Assembly (NCBI GenBank): GCA_900541985.1
Contig: UQLX01000001.1
Location: 124,001-188,000 of the forward strand
Length of the DNA stretch: 64,000 bases
Origin: an uncultured Blautia sp.
GTDB lineage: Bacteria > Bacillota > Clostridia > Lachnospirales > Lachnospiraceae
Reading direction: 5' to 3'
Shown here piece by piece: positions 10,192 through 17,988 of the stretch. The first letter of the stretch is position 1, and each line of letters opens with the position of its first letter. The notes under the pieces are model-generated. The model did no database searches, was not told the origin of the DNA, and was given only the letters and a program-made list of their open reading frames with translations. The position numbers and the translations under genes were made by a program.

Positions 10192-11601
10192 TCAGACTCT
10201 CCACCCGGCGGGATATTTATTTTTCAGGGTACCGTTTACCAGCTTGCCGAAGCCCAGAGGATAGCCTTCGACACAGAGAAGATGCCAGCCTTTTTTGTTA
10301 GCGGCTTCCCCTTCTTCAATAAGAAGAGTTTCTCCTTTCAGATAGCGGGTAAGACGAGGGTCATCTACAGGAAGGGAGATCACAGCCCTTGCATCGCCTT
10401 TGTGAAGAGCAAGGGCGAAGGGCTGTGACGGCTCGAATCGGTTCTTCTTCAGATCCCCCAGATAGAGACCGTTCCGTAAAAAGGTAAGCCCGCGGAAATT
10501 ACTGTTTACCGGAGGATGATAATAGACTTTATCGCCTCTTGTTTCCACACGATTCCGGTCAAAAGGTTTCCCTCCCAGAGACCTTAGTCCGATCTCTTCA
10601 AAAAACAGACGGAGCCATTTTTCTGTATCTGGATCAGGGCGGACAGAAGCCGGCTGCTGAATCCGGTCCGTCTGACCTTTTTTTTGGAGGAGAGCCAGGA
10701 AATGACCTTCGCCATTCATTTTGTGAGGGAAGAGGCGTACACATTTTGCCAATTCTCTGTTTCCGTTTCCCCATTCCGGTACCCCGTGAGAAAAGCCCTC
10801 ATATTCCGGAAGAGACAGAAGTTCCATGTCTGTCCTGTTTTCCAGAAGATAACCAATGGTACCTTCGTCCTCCTCCGGAGCAAAGGTACAGGTAGAGTAG
10901 AGCAGGAGCCCTCCGGGACGGAGCATGTCTGCAGCCTGGAGAATCAGTTCTCTCTGAATGGAAGCCAGTTCGCTGGATTTTTGAGGAGTCCAGTCTTTGG
11001 CCAGAGCCTCTTCTTTCCGGAACATTCCTTCGCCGGAGCAGGGGGCGTCCAGAAGGATCTTATGGAAAAATTCCGGGAATTTTTCTGCCAGATGCGCAGG
11101 TGTCTCATTTGTTATAAAGCTGTTGGAGATTCCAAACAGTTCCATATTACGAAGAAGCGCCTTTGTTCGGGAAGCGCTGATGTCATTTGCAATCAGAAGC
11201 CCTTCTCCCTGCAGAGCTGCACCCAGAGCGGTGGCTTTTCCGCCGGGAGCTGCGCAGAGATCCAGGACGGTTTCACCGGGCTCTGCAGGAAGACAGGCAG
11301 CAGGTGTCATAGCGCTGGGTTCCTGGAGATAGTAAAGACCAGCCTGATAAAGCGGACATCTGGAAGGGCGGATCTCTTCTGTATAGAAATAGCCGTTTGT
11401 TGTCCAGGGAATCGGACTTACGGGAAAAGGAACGATCCGTTCAAATTCCTCACAGCTTATTTTTGATGTATTGACACGAAGTCCATAAGTTCTGGGGGAA
11501 TGATAGCTTTCTAAAAACGCGTCATATTCACTTCCGAGCATTTCTTTCATGCGGTCAAGAAAAGGCACGGGCAGCAGTTCGATATTGGATAATTCTCCCA
11601 T
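10192..11601 (-). CDS. rsmF: RsmF-like rRNA cytosine-C5 methyltransferase (NOL1/NOP2/Sun family)
   Basis: A SAM-dependent enzyme that makes 5-methylcytosine in rRNA. Seen: an N-terminal RNA-binding stretch (YGLRVNTSK), the SAM site LDLCAAPGGKAT, the Cys of motif IV (LDAPCSGEGMF) and the catalytic Cys of motif VI (YSTCTFAPEEDE). The roughly 170-residue C-terminal part resembles the PUA-like extension of RsmF/YebU, which favours RsmF over RsmB. 469 residues. The start has AGGAGG-like CTGGAGGTT about 5 bases upstream. It converges on addA with only 19 bp between stops. Confidence 0.88.
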   Translation of the reverse strand: MGELSNIELLPVPFLDRMKEMLGSEYDAFLESYHSPRTYGLRVNTSKISCEEFERIVPFPVSPIPWTTNGYFYTEEIRPSRCPLYQAGLYYLQEPSAMTPAACLPAEPGETVLDLCAAPGGKATALGAALQGEGLLIANDISASRTKALLRNMELFGISNSFITNETPAHLAEKFPEFFHKILLDAPCSGEGMFRKEEALAKDWTPQKSSELASIQRELILQAADMLRPGGLLLYSTCTFAPEEDEGTIGYLLENRTDMELLSLPEYEGFSHGVPEWGNGNRELAKCVRLFPHKMNGEGHFLALLQKKGQTDRIQQPASVRPDPDTEKWLRLFFEEIGLRSLGGKPFDRNRVETRGDKVYYHPPVNSNFRGLTFLRNGLYLGDLKKNRFEPSQPFALALHKGDARAVISLPVDDPRLTRYLKGETLLIEEGEAANKKGWHLLCVEGYPLGFGKLVNGTLKNKYPAGWRV

Positions 11602-11681
11602 GGTAACCTCCAGTATTATTTATTGGAATGTCAGGATCCGTCATGCAGGACGATCTGCCGGGGATCTGGCATCTAATGTTC

Positions 11682-11709
11682 ATCATATCACAGATGGCCT
11701 GATTTGACA
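11682..11709 (-). promoter_or_regulatory. Promoter of the rsmF-like gene
   Basis: On the minus strand: TGTCAA, 16 bp, TATGAT with a TGTG extended -10. It is complete, so the damage that truncated the neighbouring sugar-binding gene must lie to the right of about 11710. Confidence 0.55.
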
Positions 11710-11728
11710 TCTGCCTTTTTCTATTTGC

Positions 11729-12197
11729 ATGCAGGTTTCTCAGCTTGAGAACTATGTAGGAAAAGGTGTTGACTGTCTGGTTATTGCAGCAATCGACTCC
11801 GGTGTACTTGTAAACGCTGAGTCACAGGCTAAGGAAGCAGGTATCCCGATCATCGCTTACAACCGTCTTCTGATGGACACAGACGCTGTTTCTTACTACG
11901 CAACTTTCGATAACAAGGGTGTTGGTACTGTTATCGGTAACTACATCAAAGAGAACAAAGATCTTGATGCAGCTCGCGAGGCTGGTGAGTCCTATACCAT
12001 CGAGTTCTTCATGGGATCTCCGGATGATAATAACGCGCTCTTCCTGTACAATGGTATCATGGAAGTACTTCAGGAGTATCTGGATGACGGAACTCTGGTA
12101 TGTAAATCCGGAAGAACTTCTTTTGAGGACACATGTATCCTCAGATGGTCTCAGGAAACAGCTCAGGCTAACTGCGAGAACATCCTGACAGCAAACT
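11729..12197 (+). pseudogene. ChvE/XylF-type sugar-binding protein, internal fragment
   Basis: An internal segment of a periplasmic-binding-protein-type lipoprotein for ABC sugar uptake. It begins abruptly at QVSQLENYVGKGVDCLVIAA, which is not a start of the family: signal peptide, lipobox and the first 60-80 residues are missing, and no ribosome site is present. It runs through IIAYNRLLMDTDAVSYYATFDN and FMGSPDDNNALFLYNG, typical of the multiple-sugar-binding group, and stops matching at ANYG near 12200, where the DNA passes into araA in another frame. Codons are those of a highly expressed gene (GGTGTT, ATCGGTAAC), unlike neighbours. The frame remains open to a stop at 12217. It cannot yield a working transporter component. 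Confidence 0.85.
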
Positions 12198-12674
12198 ATG
12201 GAGGATTACACCTATAATCTGGTTACCGGTAAAGAAGGAATCCTGCAGGCACATATGCTTGAGGTTTGTCCGACAATCGCAGACGGTCCTGTCAGCATCC
12301 GTGTAAATCCGCTTTCCATGGGTGATCGCGAGGATCCGGCACGTCTGGTATTTGAGGCAAAAGAGGGACCGGCAGTAGCAACTTCCCTGATCGATCTTGG
12401 AAATCGTTTCCGTCTGATCATCAATGATGTAGACTGCAAGCATACAGAAAAGACAATGCCAAACCTTCCGGTTGCATCTGCATTCTGGACACCGCAGCCA
12501 AACCTTGCTACAGGAGCTGAGGCATGGATTCTTGCAGGCGGCGCACATCATACAGCATTCTCCTATGACCTTACTGCAGAGCAGATGGGTGACTGGGCAA
12601 ATGCAATGGGTATCGAGGCTGTATACATTGACAAGGATACCACAATCCGTAACTTTAAAAATGAACTGAAATAG
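12198..12674 (+). pseudogene. araA: L-arabinose isomerase, C-terminal fragment
   Basis: 158 residues that match the last third of AraA, which converts L-arabinose to L-ribulose: MEDYTYNLVTG, HMLEVCPTIADG, EDPARLVFEAKEGP, LIDLGNRFRLI, KPQPNL-like TPQPNLATGAEAWILAGGAHH and the IDKDTTIRNFKNEL end. The first roughly 330 residues, including most catalytic residues, are absent. The ATG at 12198 is an internal Met of AraA (the MEDYTY motif) lying inside the sugar-binding fragment, so this is a deletion junction, not a real start. Codon use is again that of a strongly expressed catabolic gene. A terminator-like hairpin lies downstream at 12736. Confidence 0.88.
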
Positions 12675-12735
12675 AATTCTGTTTATTACAGATAATCAGC
12701 TTCCATGTTCCTTATATTCGAAAAAAGAAAATTAT

Positions 12736-12768
12736 AAAATGGCTGAGAAAAAGCTGTTTTTTTATTTT
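12736..12768 (+). terminator. Probable terminator after the araA remnant
   Basis: A 9-bp stem with two G-T pairs (AAAATGGCT with AGCTGTTTT), a 7-nt loop and a T-rich tail. It is modest in strength and probably the old araA terminator. Confidence 0.5.
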
Positions 12769-12775
12769 AATACTA

Positions 12776-12844
12776 TTGACAAAACTATATTATATGATAT
12801 ATAGTATTGTTATCAAAATAATATTGTATGAATTAACAATATTA
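12776..12844 (+). promoter_or_regulatory. padR promoter with two inverted repeats
   Basis: TTGACA (12776-12781), 18 bp, TATAGT (12800-12805). The spacer and -10 lie inside one inverted repeat, ACTATAT (12784-12790) and ATATAGT (12799-12805). A second, TAATATTG (12819-12826) and CAATATTA (12837-12844), follows the likely start site. PadR proteins usually repress their own operon by binding such dyads, so these are candidate operators by inference. Confidence 0.65.
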
Positions 12845-12871
12845 CACAAACAATAAAAAGGATGTGACTCT

Positions 12872-13192
12872 ATGGTATTCAACACAGGTGCAGCCCTTCT
12901 GGATGCGATTGTACTGGCTATCGTGTCCAAGGAACAGGATGGAACCTATGGTTATAAGATCACTCAGGATGTCCGCAGTGTTCTGGATATTTCGGAATCC
13001 ACACTTTATCCGGTGCTGAGAAGGCTCCAGAAAGATGAATGTCTGGAAACCTATGATATGGCATATGAGGGCCGGAACCGCAGATATTATAAATTAACAG
13101 AAAAAGGATCTGCACAATTGAATTTATACAAAGTGGAATGGAAAAACTATTCTTCTAAAATTTCCGGACTGTTCGAAGGGGGAATTGGATAA
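12872..13192 (+). CDS. PadR-family transcriptional regulator
   Basis: 106-residue winged-helix repressor. Seen: the PadR signature AIVSKEQDGTYGYKITQDV, recognition helix LDISESTLYPVLRRLQKDECLE, and the wing RNRRYYKLTEKG. It is a short (subfamily 2-like) PadR with a small C-terminal dimerisation helix. The ATG lies behind AAAAAGGATGTGACTCT. The stop overlaps the start of the DUF1700 gene by one base, so it heads a four-gene operon with envelope proteins; PadR-DUF1700-DUF4097 sets commonly respond to cell-envelope or antimicrobial stress. Confidence 0.93.
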   Translation: MVFNTGAALLDAIVLAIVSKEQDGTYGYKITQDVRSVLDISESTLYPVLRRLQKDECLETYDMAYEGRNRRYYKLTEKGSAQLNLYKVEWKNYSSKISGLFEGGIG

Positions 13193-13896
13193 TGGACAGA
13201 AAAGAGTTTATGAGACAACTGGAACTTCTTCTCTCCGATATTTCAGAGGATGAGAGAAGAGAAGCCCTTGACTATTATGAAAGCTATTTTGACGAAGCAG
13301 GAGAAGAAGAGGAGGCTTCGGTGATACAGAAGCTGGGAAGCCCGGGCAAGGTAGCGGCTATTATTAAAGCAGATTTAAGAGAAAACAGCGACGCTTCAGG
13401 AACTTATACAGAAAACGGGTATTATGATGAACGGGTGGAAGATCCCGGACAGATGCCGGGAGAGCGCCGAGCAGACAGAAAAGAAAGAGGCTATCAGCCC
13501 AGGGAAAAACGCGGTCGGGGAAAAATGACGTTGGTGCTGATCCTTTTGATCTTTCTTTCGCCGTTTCTTGCGGGAGCTACCGGCGGTATCATTGGATTTT
13601 TATTAACCGTCATCTTTCTTCCGTTTTTAGTGACCTTTGGTGCAGGAGCCGGAGTGATCGTTATGCTGATCGGTGGTATTGTTCTGATCTTTACAGGGAT
13701 TGGCCTTTGCTTCAGTACGGTAGCGGCAGGGATCATGGCTGTCGGAATCGGATGTATCCTTACCGCAATAGGTCTCGCAGGACTTGTATTTGTAGTATGG
13801 ATCGTAGGCAGCCTGCTTCCGAGGTTTCTCAGATGGTTTACAGATTGGTGTCACAGACTTTTGAGCAGAGAAAGAAAGGATGGTAAGACTATATGA
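13192..13896 (+). CDS. DUF1700 family membrane protein
   Basis: 234 residues. The first 65 form the HAAS/DUF1700 domain (MDRKEFMRQLELLLSDISEDERREALDYYESYFDEAGEE), a small helical domain found beside PadR regulators and envelope proteins. A charged linker follows (about 80-110), then three to four very hydrophobic Gly-rich membrane segments (about 112-220) and a basic tail. Translation is coupled to padR (TAATG) and to the next gene (ATGA). Function is unknown beyond the association with envelope-stress modules. Confidence 0.9.
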   Translation: MDRKEFMRQLELLLSDISEDERREALDYYESYFDEAGEEEEASVIQKLGSPGKVAAIIKADLRENSDASGTYTENGYYDERVEDPGQMPGERRADRKERGYQPREKRGRGKMTLVLILLIFLSPFLAGATGGIIGFLLTVIFLPFLVTFGAGAGVIVMLIGGIVLIFTGIGLCFSTVAAGIMAVGIGCILTAIGLAGLVFVVWIVGSLLPRFLRWFTDWCHRLLSRERKDGKTI

Positions 13897-14762
13897 AAAA
13901 ATTTTCAAAGATTCTTTTAGGAACAGCCGCAGGTCTTGGTATTCTGGGATGTGGTTTCACAGTTGCAGGAGCCGCTATGGGAGCCTCTGTAGAAGATATG
14001 AAGTATGAAGGAAGCTCCATGCAGAAAGCAGTGAACAGTATGGTAAAAATGGTGGATCACTGGGATGAAGATGATGACTGGGACGAGGAGGATGACTGGG
14101 ATGAAAAGCCGGCCGCTCCTACAGGAGACGGCAATACGTACGAGTTTGACAATATTTCTTCCATGGACATTGAGCTTAACTATGATGAACTGATCCTTCA
14201 GGAAAATGAAGGTCAGAAAATTACGGTTTCCGTTTCCGGAGACGCAGCGGATAAGATAAGAGTCAGCACAGAAGGCTCAGAACTTCAGATTGAAAACAAA
14301 AATGATTCCAGACCGAAGGAAAGAACCGTCACAGTTACTTATCCGGCAGGAACAGAATTTACAGAAGTGAACATTGATATCGACGCAGGAACGGCAACTC
14401 TGGAGGATGATCTGAAAGCAGGCGAATTCAGCGTTTCCGTAGGAGCAGGAACTCTGGAAAACTACGGTATCGTGACAACGAGACAGGCAGAGGTCGAGGT
14501 TGGAGTGGGAACTGTGGAATTAACAGACCTTGACGCAGACTATATCGAAGCGGAATGCGGCGTGGGGATGATGTCTCTTGATGTGTCAGGCAAAAAGGAA
14601 GATTACAACTATCGAATTGCCTGCGGAGTGGGAAGCGTTCTTCTTGCAGAGGATGAATTTACCGGACTTGGTGCAGCAAAAAAAGTGGATCATGACGGTG
14701 CTTCCCGTAAGATGCAGCTGGAGTGCGGTATGGGAACCCTTGAAGTGGATTTTGAGGAATAA
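13893..14762 (+). CDS. DUF4097 family beta-strand repeat protein
   Basis: 289 residues. An N-terminal hydrophobic segment (about 8-30) anchors or exports it. Next comes an acidic Trp-rich linker with repeated WDE/DDW units (about 55-72), then a domain of repeating beta strands (IELNYDELILQE, IDIDAGTATLEDDL, VSVGAGTLENYGIV, VGVGTVELTDLD, CGVGMMSLDVSG, CGVGSVLLAED, CGMGTLEVDFEE). This right-handed parallel stack with Gly-x-Gly turns is typical of DUF4097, also seen in LiaG-like proteins. The role is probably extracytoplasmic, in the PadR-controlled operon. It overlaps the previous gene by 4 nt. Confidence 0.9.
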   Translation: MKKFSKILLGTAAGLGILGCGFTVAGAAMGASVEDMKYEGSSMQKAVNSMVKMVDHWDEDDDWDEEDDWDEKPAAPTGDGNTYEFDNISSMDIELNYDELILQENEGQKITVSVSGDAADKIRVSTEGSELQIENKNDSRPKERTVTVTYPAGTEFTEVNIDIDAGTATLEDDLKAGEFSVSVGAGTLENYGIVTTRQAEVEVGVGTVELTDLDADYIEAECGVGMMSLDVSGKKEDYNYRIACGVGSVLLAEDEFTGLGAAKKVDHDGASRKMQLECGMGTLEVDFEE

Positions 14763-14781
14763 CAGAAAGGAAGTAATAGAA

Positions 14782-14967
14782 ATGAGCAATAAACGCCTTT
14801 ATAAATCATCAGTAAACTGTATGCTTTGCGGTGTGTGTGGAGGAATTGCAGAATACTTTGATATCGATCCCACTCTGGTGCGCCTGGCATGGGTGATCCT
14901 TACCTGCTTTGGCGGTGCGGGATTCTGGGCATATCTCATTGCAGCTATTATCATTCCGAGAGGGTAG
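14782..14967 (+). CDS. PspC domain membrane protein
   Basis: 61 residues. The PspC signature is complete: KRLYKSSVNCMLCGVCGGIAEYF, DIDPTLVRLAWVI, then one membrane segment ending IIIPRG. PspC-type proteins sit in the cytoplasmic membrane and take part in phage-shock or Lia-like envelope-stress responses. ATG 14782 has AGAAAGGAAG upstream. It is the last gene of the padR operon, 19 nt after the DUF4097 stop. Confidence 0.92.
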   Translation: MSNKRLYKSSVNCMLCGVCGGIAEYFDIDPTLVRLAWVILTCFGGAGFWAYLIAAIIIPRG

Positions 14968-14978
14968 GAGACACAGCT

Positions 14979-15007
14979 GTATATTTTTCAGGAATCTGTT
15001 AATACTC
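14979..15007 (+). promoter_or_regulatory. Weak sigma-G-like promoter before the SASP gene
   Basis: GTATA, 17 bp, AATACTC. The -35 fits sigma-G and the spacing is right, but the -10 matches CATNNTA at only three of five positions. It is supported mainly by the gene it precedes. Confidence 0.3.
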
Positions 15008-15040
15008 CTTATGAACAGAAATAAGGAGTGTGAGGACAGA

Positions 15041-15235
15041 GTGAATAAGGACAAAGAAGTAGAAAGTTATCTGAACGGAGAGCTTTCTGAGGAAGAAAAG
15101 CTGAAATATGAGATTGCCGGGGAACTGGGGCTTCTGGACAGGGTTCTTGAGAATGGATGGAGAAGCCTGTCCGCCAAGGAAACCGGACGAATCGGCGGAC
15201 TGATGACCCGCAGAAAAAAACAACAAAATAAGTGA
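15041..15235 (+). CDS. Small acid-soluble spore protein, alpha/beta type (divergent)
   Basis: 64 residues from a GTG start. SASPs coat DNA in the spore core. The SASP hallmarks are LKYEIAGELGL near the middle and GRIGGLMTRR near the end; the latter corresponds to the GSVGGEMTKR GPR-protease and DNA-binding segment. Sequence between these differs from B. subtilis SspA-like proteins, so it belongs to the divergent clostridial group. The start is preferred at 15041, behind TGAGGA; an ATG at 15011 has no ribosome site. A terminator follows. Confidence 0.78.
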   Translation: MNKDKEVESYLNGELSEEEKLKYEIAGELGLLDRVLENGWRSLSAKETGRIGGLMTRRKKQQNK

Positions 15236-15247
15236 TGTATTCCAGGG

Positions 15248-15290
15248 AAAATCCTGCTGTCTGAAAAGGCCGGCAGGATTTTTCTTTTTC
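15248..15290 (+). terminator. Terminator after the SASP gene
   Basis: 12-bp stem AAAATCCTGCTG with CGGCAGGATTTT (one G-T pair), then a T-rich tail. Confidence 0.85.
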
Positions 15291-15303
15291 TAAAAAGGTA
15301 CAG

Positions 15304-15332
15304 TTGTAAAAACAATCTTGCTGTGATATTCT
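15304..15332 (+). promoter_or_regulatory. Promoter of the SDR-nitroreductase pair
   Basis: TTGTAA, 17 bp, TATTCT, about 80 bp before the SDR start. Confidence 0.5.
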
Positions 15333-15411
15333 TGAATTAACTGAAAAATCAGATGGAAAAGCATAAATTACTTTATGTATTTTGATAAAAAATCACGATA
15401 TGAGGGCAAAT

Positions 15412-16122
15412 ATGGAATTTAAAGATAAAATAGTCGTTGTTACAGGCGGAACGCATGGAATAGGAAAAGCGATAACGGAATTGTTCCGAAAAGAAGGTGC
15501 AAAGGTGGAAGTGATTGATATTTCAGAAGGCAGCCACTTTGTTGGAGATATCGGGAAAAAAGAAGTTCTGGAAGAATTTGCTGCTTATGTGCTCAAAAAG
15601 CACGGACATGTAGATTATCTGATCAACAATGCGCCTCCGGCCATGAAGGGGATTGAAGAATGTTCTTATGAGGAATTTCAGAATGCATTATCGGTCGGTG
15701 TGACAGCTCCTTTTTATCTTTCCAGACTGTTTGGCAGCTATTTTTGTCAGGGAGGATCGATCATTAATATTTCTTCATCCAGAGATCGAATGAGTCAGCC
15801 TCAGACAGAAAGCTACACAGCAGCAAAAGGAGGCATCGCAGCATTGACACATGCTCTGGCAGTGAGTCTGTCCGGGAAGGTGAGAGTCAATTCAATCTCT
15901 CCGGGATGGATCGACACAGAATATAAAGAATATCGAGGAGCAGATGCAGATCAGCATCCGGCAGGAAGAGTGGGAAATCCTATGGACATAGCGGAAATGG
16001 TTTTATTTTTATGTTCAGATAAGGCCGGGTTCATTACAGGAGAAAATATCTGTATTGACGGCGGTATGACCAGACAGATGATTTATCATGATGACTGCGG
16101 ATGGAATTATCAGCAGAAATAA
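15412..16122 (+). CDS. Short-chain dehydrogenase/reductase
   Basis: A 236-residue classical SDR. Seen: Rossmann motif TGGTHGIGKA near residue 11, the NNAP segment (YLINNAPP), catalytic Ser in NISSSRD, the YTAAK catalytic pair, and the ISPGWIDT segment before the C-terminal CIDGGMT. Asp (VIDISEG) at the end of beta-2 suggests NAD(H) preference. The substrate cannot be read. ATG 15412 has GAGGG five bases upstream; TTG 15382 and ATG 15400 are in frame but have no ribosome site. It is 11 nt upstream of a nitroreductase gene, so the two are probably co-transcribed. Confidence 0.9.
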   Translation: MEFKDKIVVVTGGTHGIGKAITELFRKEGAKVEVIDISEGSHFVGDIGKKEVLEEFAAYVLKKHGHVDYLINNAPPAMKGIEECSYEEFQNALSVGVTAPFYLSRLFGSYFCQGGSIINISSSRDRMSQPQTESYTAAKGGIAALTHALAVSLSGKVRVNSISPGWIDTEYKEYRGADADQHPAGRVGNPMDIAEMVLFLCSDKAGFITGENICIDGGMTRQMIYHDDCGWNYQQK

Positions 16123-16133
16123 AAGGAGAAACT

Positions 16134-16862
16134 ATGAACGAGATCATTAAAAGTTTATACAACAGAAAATCTATGAGAGTTTATGAGGAGAAAAACATTC
16201 CGGAGGAAATGAAACAGGCTATTCTGGAGGCCGCAGCCCAGGCGCCGAGCGCCGGATGTCAGCAGCTTTATACCATTCTGGATATTACAGATGAGAAACT
16301 GAAGGAAGCACTTTCTGAAACCTGTGATCACCAGCCTTTTATTGCAAAAGCGCCCATGGTTCTGGTGTTTTGTGCAGACTGTAAAAAATGGTATGACACC
16401 TATCTGGAAGCTGGATGCAGTCCCCGGAAACCCGGGGCGGGAGATTTGATGCTGGCTGTGACAGACGCGGCTATTGCGGCACAGAATGCAGTTGTAGCAG
16501 CAGAGAGCTTTGGGATCGGCTCCTGCTATATCGGCGATATTATGGAAAACTGTGAAGAACAGCGCAGACTTCTTCATCTTCCGGAATATGTATTTCCGGC
16601 AGTGATGCTGGTGTTTGGGTGGCCTACAGAGCAGCAGAAAAAGAGAACGAAACCATCGCGCTTTGAACAGAAGCATATTGTACATGAAAATACTTACCGC
16701 AGTATGGAGGGAGAAGAACTTCGGCAGATGTTTACAGATCGCTGCGGACAGAAATCCTTCGAGGAGTGGACAGAGGCTTTCTGTAACCGGAAATATGATT
16801 CGGATTTTTCCAGGGAGATGACCCGGTCGGTGGAGGAGTATCTGAAACAGTTTCACAGATGA
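16134..16862 (+). CDS. Nitroreductase family protein
   Basis: A 242-residue flavoprotein of the FMN-dependent nitroreductase fold. Seen: the N-terminal NRKSMRVYEEKNIPEE (the family's R-x-S/x-R FMN phosphate site), APSAGCQQ, then AIAAQNAVVAAESFGIGSCYIGDI (the conserved core helix), and the VFGWPTE loop. Such enzymes reduce nitro groups, quinones or enals with NAD(P)H; the natural substrate is unknown. AAAGGAGAA precedes ATG 16134. Follows the SDR gene. Confidence 0.9.
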   Translation: MNEIIKSLYNRKSMRVYEEKNIPEEMKQAILEAAAQAPSAGCQQLYTILDITDEKLKEALSETCDHQPFIAKAPMVLVFCADCKKWYDTYLEAGCSPRKPGAGDLMLAVTDAAIAAQNAVVAAESFGIGSCYIGDIMENCEEQRRLLHLPEYVFPAVMLVFGWPTEQQKKRTKPSRFEQKHIVHENTYRSMEGEELRQMFTDRCGQKSFEEWTEAFCNRKYDSDFSREMTRSVEEYLKQFHR

Positions 16863-16867
16863 TCTTC

Positions 16868-17023
16868 TGTTGTACAGGTTTTTCTGAGATACATAAAGAT
16901 TATTGCAGGAGATTTGGATTCCAAAAATATGGCACCTTTCCAGGAAATATGAAATATGCAGACGGAACCTATGAAGATACAGACTGGATGATGCTGGAAT
17001 TAAAGAAGAAAAATTGTGAATAG
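16868..17023 (+). pseudogene. Tail fragment of a GNAT-type acetyltransferase
   Basis: No start codon or ribosome site, but one frame reads through about 51 codons to a TAG and looks like the last third of a GNAT protein: GFSEIHKDYCRRFGFQKYG, then GNMKYADGTYEDTDWMMLEL. The pattern of GF-x-x-x-G, DGTY-x-D and a closing M-x-L-x-L strand is that of GNAT C-termini. It begins within a few bases of the nitroreductase stop, as if a deletion removed the rest. Family assignment is by pattern only. Confidence 0.5.
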
Positions 17024-17063
17024 TTTTTCAGGCGGAACCGCCTGACAGAAAGTGAGATTTGAC

Positions 17064-17918
17064 ATGAAAAAGAAAAACAATACAGTTGAGCTTGCCAGGG
17101 AAATTGTGATCCTGACTGCAGCCATGGTGATTATTTCTGCTGCGGTTTATTTCTTTCTGGTACCAAGCGGAACATCTATCAGCAGTATTTCCGGTCTTGG
17201 AATCATACTGTCTCATTTTGTGCCCCTTTCGTTGTCTGTGATTACGATGATCTTAAATGTTGTGCTTTTGATCATTGGATTTTTGACCTGCGGTAAAGAA
17301 TTTGGTGTCAAAACAGTATATACCAGTATCATGCTTCCGGTATTTCTGGGAATTTACGAAAAGCTTTTTCCGAATTTTCATTCCCTGACAGACAGTCCGG
17401 AGCTGGATGCGATCTGTTATATCCTGGTGGTCAGCGCAGGCTCCAGTATTCTTTTTAACAGGAATGCCTCCTCAGGGGGACTGGATATTGTGGCGAAGAT
17501 CATGAATAAGTACCTTCATATGGAACTGGGAAAGGCCATGTCTCTGTCCGGTATGTGTATTGCGTTGTCGTCTGCTCTTGTCTATGACAAAAAAGCAGTT
17601 GTTTTAAGTGTTCTGGGAACATATTTTAACGGGATCGTACTGGATCATTTTATTTTCGGGCAGAACATCAAAAGAAGGGTCTGCATTATCACAAAGCATG
17701 AAAAAGAGCTTAGAGAATTTATCCTTCACCATCTGCACAGCGGCGCCACTATTTATGAATCCATTGGCGCTTATAATATGCAGAAACGCAATGAGATCAT
17801 TACCATTGTAGATAAAAGCGAATACCAGAAGCTGATGGACTATATGAACCATCAGGATCCGGATGCATTTATCACGGTGTATACTGTGTCTGATGTGAGA
17901 TATCGGCCTAAAATATAA
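17064..17918 (+). CDS. YitT family membrane protein with DUF2179 domain
   Basis: 284 residues. Five to six hydrophobic segments fill residues 10-180, including the family motifs ISGLGIILSH and SSGGLDIVAKI. The C-terminal 100 residues form the soluble DUF2179 domain (RVCIITKHEKELREFI, GATIYESIGAYN, NEIITIVDKSEYQKL, DPDAFITVYTVSDV). The YitT family is widespread in Firmicutes with unknown substrate. ATG 17064 is preferred over GTG 17052 because AGTGAG is 7 bases before it. A monocistronic gene by spacing. Confidence 0.92.
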   Translation: MKKKNNTVELAREIVILTAAMVIISAAVYFFLVPSGTSISSISGLGIILSHFVPLSLSVITMILNVVLLIIGFLTCGKEFGVKTVYTSIMLPVFLGIYEKLFPNFHSLTDSPELDAICYILVVSAGSSILFNRNASSGGLDIVAKIMNKYLHMELGKAMSLSGMCIALSSALVYDKKAVVLSVLGTYFNGIVLDHFIFGQNIKRRVCIITKHEKELREFILHHLHSGATIYESIGAYNMQKRNEIITIVDKSEYQKLMDYMNHQDPDAFITVYTVSDVRYRPKI

Positions 17919-17988
17919 GAAACGATAAGGTTATTTTGGGATGAAAAGTATATTACGAATATACATAAAGAAAAGACAGGAGAATACT

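Noticed and set aside
12198..12674. An intact short AraA-like enzyme
   Set aside because: The ATG is an internal Met of AraA, no ribosome site precedes it, and two thirds of the enzyme are missing.
17029..17044. CAGGCGG/CCGCCTG hairpin as a terminator
   Set aside because: The loop is very short and no T-run follows on either strand; it overlaps the region just before the YitT ribosome site.
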